From NCBI RefSeq assembly GCF_900476215.1, contig NZ_LS483446.1:992001-1056000 (forward strand): a stretch of 64,000 bases of DNA. The letters run 5' to 3'. Source of the stretch: Helicobacter mustelae. GTDB lineage: Bacteria; Campylobacterota; Campylobacteria; Campylobacterales; Helicobacteraceae. A model generated the notes under the pieces. That model saw only the letters and a program-made list of their open reading frames with translations, did no database searches and had not been told where the DNA came from. Of the stretch, positions 9,703 to 19,400 are shown piece after piece; the stretch's first letter is position 1, and every line of letters begins with the position of its first letter. Both the position numbers and the translations under genes were made by a program.

Positions 9703-11079
9703 ATGAGCCCCGCCTATCAGAGTACTTTGGAAATCCTGCGCGACTTCTATCTTGCCTCTCATGATCTCTGTGATTTCAACAACAACATCGCAAACAATCT
9801 CCTGCGCATCCTAAATAGCCAAGAAATCCCTATTAATGCAGAGACTACAAGAGCATTGAGTGAATTTTATAGCTCAAAAGGACTACTAGCTAGCTTTGAA
9901 ATCCAAAAGGACTTCCTTAAAATCTCGACAAAAATCACCAATCCCAGCGATAACGCATATGTATTCTTCCTTACTAAATGGATCAAAGCGCAGTTTAGAA
10001 ACCAGAGGAAATTCACCCAAGAGACTCTGCATGATATTTTGGTGCATGCCAAGCAGAGCCTGCATCTAGAAGATGAATTTTTGTTTCGCGACATCCTGCG
10101 CGCTGCACTCAAAAAATCGCTCAATCTGCATGTGCGCGATTCTTTATTTTTCAAAAATCTAGACATTCGCATCAAAAAATTTGATCATGAATTTGCAAAA
10201 ATCAATCAAGAGCTCCGCAGCCTCAAAAAGCTAGACCCCTCAAAACTCCTCACTCTTAGCGACAAAAAAAACATCATGATGTTGCTAAAAAATGCCCACA
10301 CAAAGACGCTTTTACAAAAAAGCGCAGAAGAAGCAGCTAGCAGCTTTGAGGCATTCCCACTGCAGCTCAAACTGGATTTTTATGAGCTTTTTTTACACAA
10401 TACCACACAAAAATTCCGTCTAAAAATTGGCAAATTCCTAAGCAATAAGACCCCTAGCATCTATCAAACCTGCTATGCGAGGGAATATGTCATGGAAAAT
10501 CTCTGGGATAGCTTCTATCCCCTAAGCAAGCAGATGCTAGAATATGTCCTTGTCTCTGAGAGGTTTTTTGCATTCACAAAAGCCCAGGAAGACTCGCCAA
10601 TTAGCAAAGATCCCAAGCAAAAAGAGCAGATCCTAAAAGATTTTTTTGCCACTCAAGATGCCAAGAATCACGCACAAGATAGCTTCCAAAATCTACAATC
10701 CCAGATCAAAGAAAATAGCAAAACCATCTTCAACCTCCAGCAACAATCCCTCAAAAAAGATCAAGAAATCCAAGAGCTAAGACAAAGACAAAAGGACCAA
10801 AAAACCCTAAAAGGCCCAAAAGAGGGTGAGGGTCTGCAATGGGAAAAAGAAAGCCAGAGCAATGAAAAGGCCCTATTTGCCGAAAAAGAGCGCCTAAAAG
10901 ATGGGATAAACAAGCTCAAGCAAGACAATGAAGATCTCGATCAAAAGCTAAAGATCTATGAGAATAGAATCCAGGATCTGGATGCGGAATTTTTCATGAG
11001 AAAAGAGAAGTTTTATCTTTTGTGCGGGGATTTTGCAAAATACTTAGTGAGTCATTACCAAAAACAACATCCCGCTTAA
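9703..11079 (+). CDS. hypothetical coiled-coil protein
   Basis: 458 residues from the ATG at 9703, chosen over an earlier in-frame ATG at 9640 because GAGGAG stands four bases before it. There is no signal peptide or membrane helix, so it should be cytoplasmic. Residues 1 to about 310 are helical and rich in K, L, F and N. The last 130 residues form a long coiled coil (repeats of KENSKTIFNLQQQ and EKERLKDGINKLKQ type) ending in a small globular tail. I recognise no family. It is isolated: kefB diverges upstream and rho has its own promoter downstream. Confidence 0.7.
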   Translation: MSPAYQSTLEILRDFYLASHDLCDFNNNIANNLLRILNSQEIPINAETTRALSEFYSSKGLLASFEIQKDFLKISTKITNPSDNAYVFFLTKWIKAQFRNQRKFTQETLHDILVHAKQSLHLEDEFLFRDILRAALKKSLNLHVRDSLFFKNLDIRIKKFDHEFAKINQELRSLKKLDPSKLLTLSDKKNIMMLLKNAHTKTLLQKSAEEAASSFEAFPLQLKLDFYELFLHNTTQKFRLKIGKFLSNKTPSIYQTCYAREYVMENLWDSFYPLSKQMLEYVLVSERFFAFTKAQEDSPISKDPKQKEQILKDFFATQDAKNHAQDSFQNLQSQIKENSKTIFNLQQQSLKKDQEIQELRQRQKDQKTLKGPKEGEGLQWEKESQSNEKALFAEKERLKDGINKLKQDNEDLDQKLKIYENRIQDLDAEFFMRKEKFYLLCGDFAKYLVSHYQKQHPA

Positions 11080-11345
11080 GTCTTTTTCTTGCTTGAGGCA
11101 TTTTTCCCACCGCGTTTTTTGATGTTTGCACCTGCTAAGCCCCTTTTGCCTCTCTCCTCTGCGCAAATCCCCACACTCCCACCCTTCAACAAGCCTGCAA
11201 AAAATCCATTTTCCTCGACTTAGATTTTCTCCCTAAATCTCAATTTTTCAACATATTTTGACAGTATTAGCACACAAAAATCCACAAAACTACGGCAAAA
11301 AAACGCAAAAAATCCCAAAATCCTCAAGCAAAATGCGCATTTCTC
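11080..11345. other. spacer upstream of the rho promoter
   Basis: 266 bases between the coiled-coil gene and the rho promoter. Contains A-rich runs around 11270-11320 but no ORF, hairpin terminator or RNA gene that I can support. Confidence 0.4.
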
Positions 11346-11374
11346 TTGACTTTAGAGAGACGTTATTATAGAAT
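11346..11374 (+). promoter_or_regulatory. promoter of rho
   Basis: TTGACT at 11346-11351, a 17-base spacer and TAGAAT at 11369-11374 give a near-consensus vegetative promoter. It stands 57 bases before the rho ATG. Confidence 0.65.
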
Positions 11375-11430
11375 TGGCTTCTCATTTTTCTACATTTTTA
11401 CAATCACACCAAAATTCATAAAGGAAATGA

Positions 11431-12726
11431 ATGGCATCGGAGAAGACTCGTACCCATGTACCCGTCGAAGGGTATAAAATTGAAGAACTGCGCACTTACA
11501 AAATCGAAAAACTCATAAAAATATCCAAAGAACTCGGAGTAGAAAACCCCCAAGAATACAAAAGAAAAGACCTTATTTTTGAAATCCTAAAAAACCAAGT
11601 GAGTCAGGGAGGATTCATCCTATTTACCGGGATTTTAGAAGTCGTAGCAGATGGTTATGGGTTTTTACGAGGGATTGATGAAAATTTTACAGACAGTCAA
11701 AATGACACCTATGTAAGCCAATCCCAAATCAAAAAATTTGCCCTTAGAAATGGCGACATCGTCACAGGACAGGTGCGGTGCCCCAAAGATCAGGAGCGCT
11801 ATTATGCACTACTAAAGATTGAGGCAGTCAACTACCTCCCACTAGAAGAGATCAAAAATCGCCCTCTTTTTGACAATCTCACACCCCTCTTCCCTGATGA
11901 ACAGCTCAAACTCGAATACCAGCCCCTCAAAGTCACAGGCAGGATGCTTGATCTCTTTAGTCCCATTGGGAAAGGTCAGCGTGCCCTCATCGTCGCCCCA
12001 CCACGCACCGGCAAAACCGAACTTATGAAAGAGCTCGCCCAAGCCATCACTTCCAATCACCCAGAAGTCGAGCTCATCGTCTTGCTCGTAGATGAGCGTC
12101 CTGAAGAAGTCACAGACATGCAGCGCAGCGTCAAGGGACAGGTTTTTAATTCCACTTTTGATCTGCCTGCAAATAATCACATTCGCGTAGCAGAGCTAGT
12201 GCTTGAGCGAGCAAAGCGTCTGGTAGAAATGAAACAAGATGTGGTGATTTTGCTAGATTCCATCACTCGTCTCGCACGCGCTTACAATGCCACTACTCCA
12301 AGTAGCGGTAAGGTGCTAAGTGGTGGGGTAGATGCTAATGCCCTCCACAAGCCAAAGAGATTTTTTGGTGCGGCCAGAAATATCGAACAGGGCGGAAGCC
12401 TCACCATCATTGCCACTGCTTTGATTGAAACAGGATCAAGAATGGATGAAGTGATTTTTGAAGAATTCAAAGGCACAGGAAATAGCGAAATCGTATTGGC
12501 TAGAAATATCGCAGATCGCAGGATCTACCCCGCCTTTGACATCCTCAAATCTGGCACCAGAAAAGACTCCCTCTTACTAGGAAGGGAAAAGCTTACAAAG
12601 GTCTGGATGCTGCGCAATGTCATGCAACAAATGGATGATGTAGAAGCCCTTGGCTTCATCTACTCCAAAATGCAAAAAACCAAGGATAATGAAGAATTCC
12701 TAAAACTCATGAATGAAAAAGAATAA
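11431..12726 (+). CDS. rho: transcription termination factor Rho
   Basis: 431 residues. It has an N-terminal Rho domain, an OSB RNA-binding fold ([20 protein letters not shown]), a Walker [19 protein letters not shown] near residues 182-200 and a Walker [17 protein letters not shown] near 271. The Q-loop/R-loop region [20 protein letters not shown] is complete. It is the hexameric RNA helicase that ends transcription at rut sites. The ATG follows AAAGGAA. Its stop overlaps the murI start by 14 bases, so murI is probably coupled. Confidence 0.98.
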   Translation: MASEKTRTHVPVEGYKIEELRTYKIEKLIKISKELGVENPQEYKRKDLIFEILKNQVSQGGFILFTGILEVVADGYGFLRGIDENFTDSQNDTYVSQSQIKKFALRNGDIVTGQVRCPKDQERYYALLKIEAVNYLPLEEIKNRPLFDNLTPLFPDEQLKLEYQPLKVTGRMLDLFSPIGKGQRALIVAPPRTGKTELMKELAQAITSNHPEVELIVLLVDERPEEVTDMQRSVKGQVFNSTFDLPANNHIRVAELVLERAKRLVEMKQDVVILLDSITRLARAYNATTPSSGKVLSGGVDANALHKPKRFFGAARNIEQGGSLTIIATALIETGSRMDEVIFEEFKGTGNSEIVLARNIADRRIYPAFDILKSGTRKDSLLLGREKLTKVWMLRNVMQQMDDVEALGFIYSKMQKTKDNEEFLKLMNEKE

Positions 12727-13657
12727 ATTGAAATTAGGTATTTTTGACAGCGGGGCGGGTGGACTTAGCGTGCTTGAGCATGTTTTGCGTGCAGAGATCT
12801 TTGACTCCATTATCTATTATGGTGATACAGCGCGCCTCCCCTATGGCACCAAACACCCAGATTCCATTATCTGTTTTTGTCTTGAGGCACTAGAATTTTT
12901 GCTCGTGCAAAATGTAGACATAATTATTGTTGCCTGCAATACTGCAAGCGCCCATGCCCTTGATGCCATGCAGAAAGCCGCGCCAAAAATCCCCATCATT
13001 GGCGTGATCGAGCCAGGAATCCTAGCAATAAAAAACAGACTCAAAAATCTTGATGCAAAAATCCTAGTGCTAGGCACCAAGGCCACAATTCAATCTGCAC
13101 AATATCAAAGGCATCTAGAAAAGCTTGGTTATTCCAATATCACTGCGATTCCTACGAGTCTCTTTGTTTCGCTTGTAGAAGAGGGGATCTTTGAAGGTCC
13201 TCTAGTAGAGGAATGTTTGAGGTATTATTTTGGTGGCATTGATTTTGTTCCCGATGCTATTATTCTAGGCTGCACGCATTTCCCACTATTGCAAAAACCC
13301 ATCGCAGCCTATTTCCAAAACAAAAGCCTGCTCATCCACGCAGGAGAGGCGATTGTGCAATACATCACACAAAACTCACATCTACTTTTTGAAAGCAAAA
13401 AAAGCAGGAGCCTTTTGAGCACAAAAGCAGGTATTGTGGGGGATTTGGTGGATGGGGCTCATAAACTGGATAATAAGACATGCAATAAAGCAGCGCAAAT
13501 AAAAACACCACATGCTAGGAATTTAAATGCTAGGGCTAATAATCTACCAAGATGCAACCACACAACTCTGCAATTTTACGCCTCCAGCGATGAAAAAGGC
13601 CTCAAAAATACAGCACAAAACTGGCTCTCTAGCGCGAAAAATTTCACGATTTTGTAA
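12713..13657 (+). CDS. murI: glutamate racemase with unusual C-terminal insertion
   Basis: 314 residues against about 255 in H. pylori. Both catalytic cysteines are visible: VACNTASA near residue 74 and GCTHFPLL near 186; the [14 protein letters not shown]-terminus is typical. The enzyme makes D-glutamate for peptidoglycan in the cytoplasm. The additional length lies between the canonical AGEAIVQYI block and the canonical end ([20 protein letters not shown]): roughly 45 residues rich in N, K, A and H with no predicted structure. The 3' part of the gene is duplicated in inverted orientation at 15593-15796. The start lies inside the rho 3' end. Confidence 0.93.
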   Translation: MKKNKLKLGIFDSGAGGLSVLEHVLRAEIFDSIIYYGDTARLPYGTKHPDSIICFCLEALEFLLVQNVDIIIVACNTASAHALDAMQKAAPKIPIIGVIEPGILAIKNRLKNLDAKILVLGTKATIQSAQYQRHLEKLGYSNITAIPTSLFVSLVEEGIFEGPLVEECLRYYFGGIDFVPDAIILGCTHFPLLQKPIAAYFQNKSLLIHAGEAIVQYITQNSHLLFESKKSRSLLSTKAGIVGDLVDGAHKLDNKTCNKAAQIKTPHARNLNARANNLPRCNHTTLQFYASSDEKGLKNTAQNWLSSAKNFTIL

Positions 13658-13723
13658 TCCCACCAAAATCAAAAACACAGCAAAACCTACAAAGACATAA
13701 AAGATGCACAAAAACCACAGGGG
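13517..13723 (+). repeat. inverted repeat, arm A (murI 3' end)
   Basis: About 200 bases covering the last ~140 bases of murI and ~65 bases after its stop codon. They recur in reverse complement at 15593-15796 with only a few mismatches, for example around 13583-13592 and 13635. The arms enclose a block of hsr fragments. Confidence 0.9.
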
Positions 13724-15400
13724 CGAGTCTCTGTCGCTGCCTGCTTTGAAACGTTAATCCTTCTTGGGTTATTTGTCGCTGTAGTATTTGCGACAAATAA
13801 TGGGGCAAATAACATCGTATTCACAGATGGAGGTTTGGTGAATGCCAATCTCACGTCTACACTGGACCAAGGAATCAACACACTTGTGATGAATACAAAC
13901 AACATCGTAACTAACCCCATTTTGCTTACTGGAAACGTAGTAACAAACACACCAGGGTGGGCTGGATCCAATAATCTTTTGTTCCAAAATAATGGAACTT
14001 CTAGCACTAACAGCGGCGTCGCGCCTGATGGAACTGGTGGCAATGCTACCTATGATGCCTAACACCACTGTAGATGGAACAGCAGTGACAAATCCCGCAG
14101 CACCAGTAACAGCACAAAACATTGAAGTAAACATCGCAAATACTGTGAATAATTTTACGGTGGATGGAAAACCAGTAGCAGGTGGAGATCTAGGCGCTGA
14201 AGGAAAGCCAGTAAACTTGAATTTTGATTTTGGTGGGATTGCAAGTAGTGGCACTGCTAAAACCTTCACCCTGAATCTTGGTGGTGCAGGTAATGCTAAT
14301 GCAAAAGCCTGGTAGGGATTTTTGGGAATGTGACTGTGGATTACCACCAATGGAGGAAACACTCTAATCATCCAGAATTCTGGAATCACATTCAATAACA
14401 CCAATGGAGTGAATAATTCTCCAGCCCTTACTCATGCAACAATCAAACCAGCAGCAGGTGGTGCAGGTCAAGCAAATCAGGCCACTGTTTTCCAACCCTC
14501 CTTCAAATCTAAAAGATTTGAAGGAACAAGCAGGCGGGCTTGGTAGTGGCAATAATGCTAATGCTAATGCTAATGCTATTGCAAAATTTGATCAGATCCA
14601 AAATTATTTGCAAAAATTTAATAACAATAGAAGTCAATTCAAAGACACACAAAGCATCTGCACGCAGTTCTAAAATCTCCACCACCTAGTGCAAATCGCC
14701 CCTACCATTTTTCCAAAAACCTTCACCCTGAATCTTGGGGATGCAAATCAAGCTAATGCAAAAAATTTGATTGGGAATCTTAACATCCTTGGCGCTGGAA
14801 ATGCAACTCTAAATACAAACATCGCAAGCGGAGGGCCTGTAATCAATGTCAATACTGGCGCAACATTTAATGCTAACTTCAATAATGGTGCTACCATGAC
14901 TGGGAACATCGTAACAGGAAATACTAATGGAACCAGTGGTACAGGAACAAATAAGATTACATTTGCTGATGCAAATGCAGGTGCAGATGGAAAACCAGCA
15001 ACAGTAGAGGTGGGGGAATGAAATCGCTGTAACACTAGACAAATCCTCCAAAATAATGGAACTTCTAGCACTAACAGCGGCGGCGCTGCGGGTGTTGCCA
15101 GTGACGGAACCGGCGGGAATGCTATGCAAAGCAAATCAAGTGGCCACTAAAAACTAATGCAAGATGGAACAGCAGTGACAAATCAAGCATCCCGGGGAGC
15201 TATCACTAAAAATTTCTGATGTTCAAGAAAAGAATTTCTTGAAAAGAAAAGAGAAGAGCTCTTCTTTGAGAAATAGAAAATTCTTCCAACCTCTCATTGC
15301 TACTACTCTTGCATTTTCCCTTGCTTCAAGCTTTGTAAATGCAGCAGATACAATCACAGTGAAAGTAGATCCAGTACAAGCTACAAATAAGAGCAAATAA
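13724..15400 (+). repeat. hsr silent fragment block, left array
   Basis: A mosaic of pieces similar to the 5' half of hsr, on the strand opposite to hsr. In order: 13777-14045 (NNGANNIVFTDGG through LLFQNNGTSS), 14058-14310 (TTVDGTAV through FTLNLGGAGNANA), 14340-14500 (GGNTLIIQNSGITFNN), 14530-14640 (NNANANA through KFNNN), 14713-15020 (FTLNLGDANQ through VEVGE), 15040-15150 (NNGTSSTNSGGA) and 15207-15395 (signal-peptide copy). The order differs from hsr, frames are broken at the joints, and no piece has a promoter or beta-barrel. I read them as non-expressed donors for gene conversion. Confidence 0.85.
15207..15362 (+). pseudogene. silent copy of the hsr signal-peptide region (copy 1)
   Basis: Nearly identical to the hsr 5' end from the AAAAATTTCTGATG block through the end of the signal peptide (…SLASSFVNA). 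Where hsr reads ATGAC, this copy reads ATCACT: the start codon is lost and one base is added. There is no ribosome site. After the signal region it continues with a different mature N-terminus (ADTITVKVDP). Confidence 0.85.
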
Positions 15401-15409
15401 TATTTGCAG

Positions 15410-15597
15410 CACCTGTTACTCCTGTTCCTACAAGCTTGATTTGTGTCTGCACCAGCTGGGTTTGTGCTAGGGGGGCTTTTGTCTGTGTTATCCAATGGAT
15501 TGCCATTAAATTTATCCAAATAACCTTGGATCTGCCTTACCATCCACCGTAAAATTATTCACAGTATTTGCAATATTGACTTCAATATTTTGCCCTG
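15410..15597 (-). repeat. hsr fragment in minus orientation
   Basis: Read on the minus strand, this piece encodes QNIEVNIANTVNNFTVDGK and then, in another frame, QGYLDKFNGN, both Hsr segments. It is the only part of the left block in the same orientation as hsr. It abuts inverted-repeat arm B at the sequence CCCTGTGG. Confidence 0.75.
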
Positions 15598-15796
15598 TGG
15601 TTTTTGTGCATCTTTTATGTCTTTGTAGGTTTTGCTGTGTTTTTGATTTTGGTGGGATTACAAAATCGTGAAATTTTTTGCGCTAGAGAGCCAGTTTTGT
15701 GCTGTATTTTTGAGGCCTTTTTCATCGCTCTTGGCGCAAAATTGCAGAGTTGTGTGGTTGCATCTTGGTAGATTATTAGCCCTAGCAAAAATTCCT
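15593..15796 (-). repeat. inverted repeat, arm B (duplicated murI 3' end)
   Basis: Reverse-complement copy of 13517-13723, including the murI stop codon and the downstream flank. It has no murI body, so it is a dead duplicate. Together with arm A it brackets about 1.9 kb. Confidence 0.88.
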
Positions 15797-15834
15797 GCTA
15801 CTTATGGCAGTTTATTTAACCCTAGTAAAATAGT

Positions 15835-15861
15835 GATGCTCCTTTTTATGGAGCATCTTTT
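15835..15861 (+). terminator. rho-independent terminator (plus strand)
   Basis: Perfect 8-bp stem GATGCTCC/GGAGCATC with a TTTTTAT loop, followed by TTTT. It would stop plus-strand transcription leaving murI and the left hsr fragment block. It may be the original murI terminator, displaced by the duplication. Confidence 0.65.
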
Positions 15862-15880
15862 GCGACAAATTGTCAACTTA

Positions 15881-15902
15881 GGGATTGAGCTAGCTCAATC
15901 CC
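15881..15902. repeat. perfect 22-bp palindrome
   Basis: GGGATTGAGCT followed directly by AGCTCAATCCC, with no mismatch. It lies 20 bases after the terminator in gene-free DNA. It could be a protein-binding site or a second hairpin; no function is assigned. Confidence 0.7.
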
Positions 15903-16405
15903 GCTATTGCAAGAGAGTCTCAAACCTAAGTCATGACCTAGACTCAAACAGGTGCATTAGTTTTTACCCCCGCTTTGACAAGCTCACATCTTAAGCCAGA
16001 GACTAGTAAAGTAGCCTCAAGGATAAAAATCCTCAAAGCCTTTCAAAATCACCACTTCTATCACTTCTAAAAGCTGTGTTTTTGAGAAATTACAAAATTT
16101 AAACCTATAAGTAGCCCAGAGGCCCTTCCTCATATCACACAAAGCAAGGAGGAAGCATGTCTTAAAATCCTCTTCACTCACGCCCAGAACCTAATCCACA
16201 CCTTCTACATGAGACTAGTCATACAAACACTGACTGCATTGCTACTAGGCTTGTCTAGATTCACGCCACCATCAAAAGCCTTTTGAACCAGAGCTTTTGT
16301 TAGAGGCAGTGTTGCGCACCAAAAAATTTCTAGAATTCCAAGACAAAAGCCCCCGGAATCCCCTCCATATTCCCCTCGTGCTTACTTCAGCCCAAGGCGG
16401 ACTGA
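15903..16405. other. 503-bp gene-free stretch downstream of hsr
   Basis: Nothing recognised: no hsr similarity, no believable ORF, and no RNA gene. Lies between the palindrome and the hsr 3' hairpin. Confidence 0.4.
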
Positions 16406-16412
16406 ATCACTA

Positions 16413-16438
16413 TGAGTGATTTTTTGGAAAATCACTCA
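16413..16438 (-). terminator. hairpin overlapping the hsr stop codon
   Basis: Perfect 11-bp stem (TGAGTGATTTT with AAAATCACTCA) and a 4-base loop. It contains the hsr stop codon at 16432-16434. A second, competing stem (AATCAC/GTGATT) overlaps it at 16405-16421. There is no U-run after it, so it may protect the mRNA 3' end or act with Rho rather than be a classical terminator. Confidence 0.55.
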
Positions 16439-19400
16439 ATTTCTTCTGTCTCTTCTTTGTTTTCTTTCTTATCATCTTTTTTGATAGTGTCTTTCATACT
16501 ACCTGCAAGAAGAGAAACGTATTTTCTGTTTTCGCCAAAGTTATAGCGATAGCCAATGTTGAATTGGTAATCTGTGATGATTTTGCCTCCAAAGCTTCTT
16601 TCAAAATCAAAGTAGAATCTATGATTATCTTTGACGACGAAGTTTGTACCAATGTTAAAGGCAAATCTACCAGTAGAGCTCAAAGTCCTTAAAGTGTTTA
16701 CAGAACCTAGGTCAGACACGAGGGTAAGATTGCCACCACTGATATAATCGCCGATGTACCACAAGCCCAAATAAAGCTCTGAAGCCCAGCCCTTGTCTTC
16801 AGTGAATTGATTAAATCTATAACCAAAGTTGCTTCCAATTCGCCCCTGCACTGTGAAGATAGAACTTTGCTCGCCTTTTAGCCAGTGGCTTCCTAGGGTT
16901 TGCTTGATATTGCTTTGGTTGAAATAACCTAAAGCAACTTGCCCTTGTGGAGTGATATACCACTCGTTGTGATTTCCTAGCAAGAAGCGATAACCAATCT
17001 CTTGAGAGAAGGTGAAACCAAAGTTTTGCATGTTAGGAGAGCTGTCCTCACCAAACATTGTAAGCTTGTTCCACAAGAAGCTGAATTTTGCCACGCTATC
17101 ACTATAAAAACCATACTTGAAATCTGTGCTAGAAGCAGCACCATCTTGTACATAGGAGTTGTAGAGCGAGATTTCAAAGGCATTTCCACCGCTGGATTTT
17201 ACTCCCTTTTGTGCACCATTTACTAGCTGTTCTTTCTTCTCAGAGCTCATCGCTGCACCTGCATAAGCCACAGCAAAACCTAAAAAGTCATTTCCACCCT
17301 CGCTGCCAAATACATGATCCCATCCTGCCTGTACTGTGGTGTAGATTGAGGTAGTCTGAAGTGCAAATTTTGTGGTTTGCATACCATTAAACATACGCAT
17401 CCAGAAGCCATTACTGCGCGGATTGCTGCGAAGCTCACCCATACGCTTATTGAGACTATCGATGTTTGCTAGGTAGAGATAGTAGTTGCTAGCAAGTGCT
17501 GTTGCTGTTGCGAGTTGGTTGGCCTCTGAAGTATTTGCCACTGCTTGACTGATGAAGTAAGTAGTATAGTCTTGAGCATTTGCCTGATCTTGGCTGCCAC
17601 TAGCATTATTGCCACTGCTTGTGCCACCAGTCCCACCTAGTCCTGGGATACTACCTAGCCCTGGCGCTGGAGTACTATTTCCTGCGTTATTAGCATTATT
17701 TGTTTCTACCTTACCAAAGGCATTTGTTTTTACCGCAGTAAGTTTTGCATCAAACACATCAAAACCAATGACAGAACCCACAGTTGTGAAATTCACACTC
17801 GCCTGCCCACCTTCATTTTTTACAGTGGCTACCGCAACGTTACCTGCCCTCTCAGTACCTCCGCCATGGTATCTTACACCATCAAGATTTCCATTGCCTA
17901 GGATTTGGAGATATTCTGTCACAAGAGCGTTGTTCTGGGTTTGGTACACAATCACACGGTCACTATAGATGTTTCCATAGAGTCCAGATCCGTTGAAAGA
18001 ATTCTGACCATTTAGAGTCGCGTTCCCCCGCCCACCCCCAGCACCATTTCCTTGGTTAGCATCTGCGTTTACATAGACTTTAAAGAGCGCATTGTTCCCA
18101 CCAAGTCCTGAAGCTTGTTGCCCATTACCAACCGTAGTCGCATTTTGATTTGCTTGACCGACAGTAAGGAGGTTGAACCATGTTCTACTTGGGACATTAT
18201 TGCTACCCCCACCTGTGGCTAGGTCAATGACGGTATTATTCTGGAGTGCAGTATAGTCATTAGCTTGATTTTTATCAAAGCTCACGCTTCCACCCTGGAA
18301 TGTGATATTTGCATTAGCATTATTGCCACCATTCCCGTTATTTCCCGAAGCTATTGTCAAGTTATTGAGCGCCACATCTCCCCCTGTCCCAGCGCCGCTA
18401 TTTTGCAAAATCAGCTTAGCCCCTTGATTGAGCTGCATATTCATTGTGAGGCCTTTTTGATTTTCGCCCGCAATGGTGCCAAGCAAAACACTATCACTTT
18501 TTAAGACGAGATTCACAATCCCACTGGTGTTATTCATGCCGTTCGTCCCTGTAGCTTGTTTGCTTGTAAGAGCAGAGATGTTTCCTACTGCAACCCCTTC
18601 CAAAGTAATGTTATTCACAAAGCTATTCCCGCCAGTGCTAGAAGTTCCATTACCACTCTTCACGAGGCTAACATTTAGAGGGATTCCTTGAGTCGCAAAT
18701 TTTGCATCGGAGTCCACCTTCGCAATTTTTGCTAAGATAGCATCCTTAAAAAACGCCATGAAAGACCCCGAATAAAGCCCATTTTGTCCCTGCAAGGTCA
18801 CATTTTTATCACTTAGGCTCATTTGAATCCCGTTTTGATAAGTCACTCCTAGCACCTTCCCAGCGCCTAGATCATTTCTAAACTGCCCTCCAAACGCATC
18901 GCTTACTAGCGTACTACTCCCTGTTGCCCCATTAAGCGTAGGAGTCCCGCGATTATCAGCGTTTGCAAAGATCAAATTCACACTAGAAGTATTTTGACTA
19001 CCATTCCAAACATAATTACTAGTCCCATTTCCACCTAAATAATAACCTCCATAAGTGATGGTTGCACTAGCATTTACAGGTGCCTCTAAGACGATATTTG
19101 CGCTACTGTTATTTCCACCTACAGTGACGTTGTATTGCGCTGCTTGACTTGGAAGATTTGCAAGAGTAGTGGTGTTTCGTAGCACCAAAGTAGCAGTACC
19201 TCCATTTGTGGCAGTTAAGTTCCCCGTTGCATTTGCGCTTGCACTATTGCCATTAAATTTATCCAAATAACCTTGGATCTGCTGGGATTTTGCATTAGCA
19301 TTAGCATTATTGCCACCACCAAGCCCGCCTACTTGTATCAAATTTCCTAGATTTGTAGGAGCCCAGTAAGTATTACTAAAGATTGCTTGTACAGACCCTC

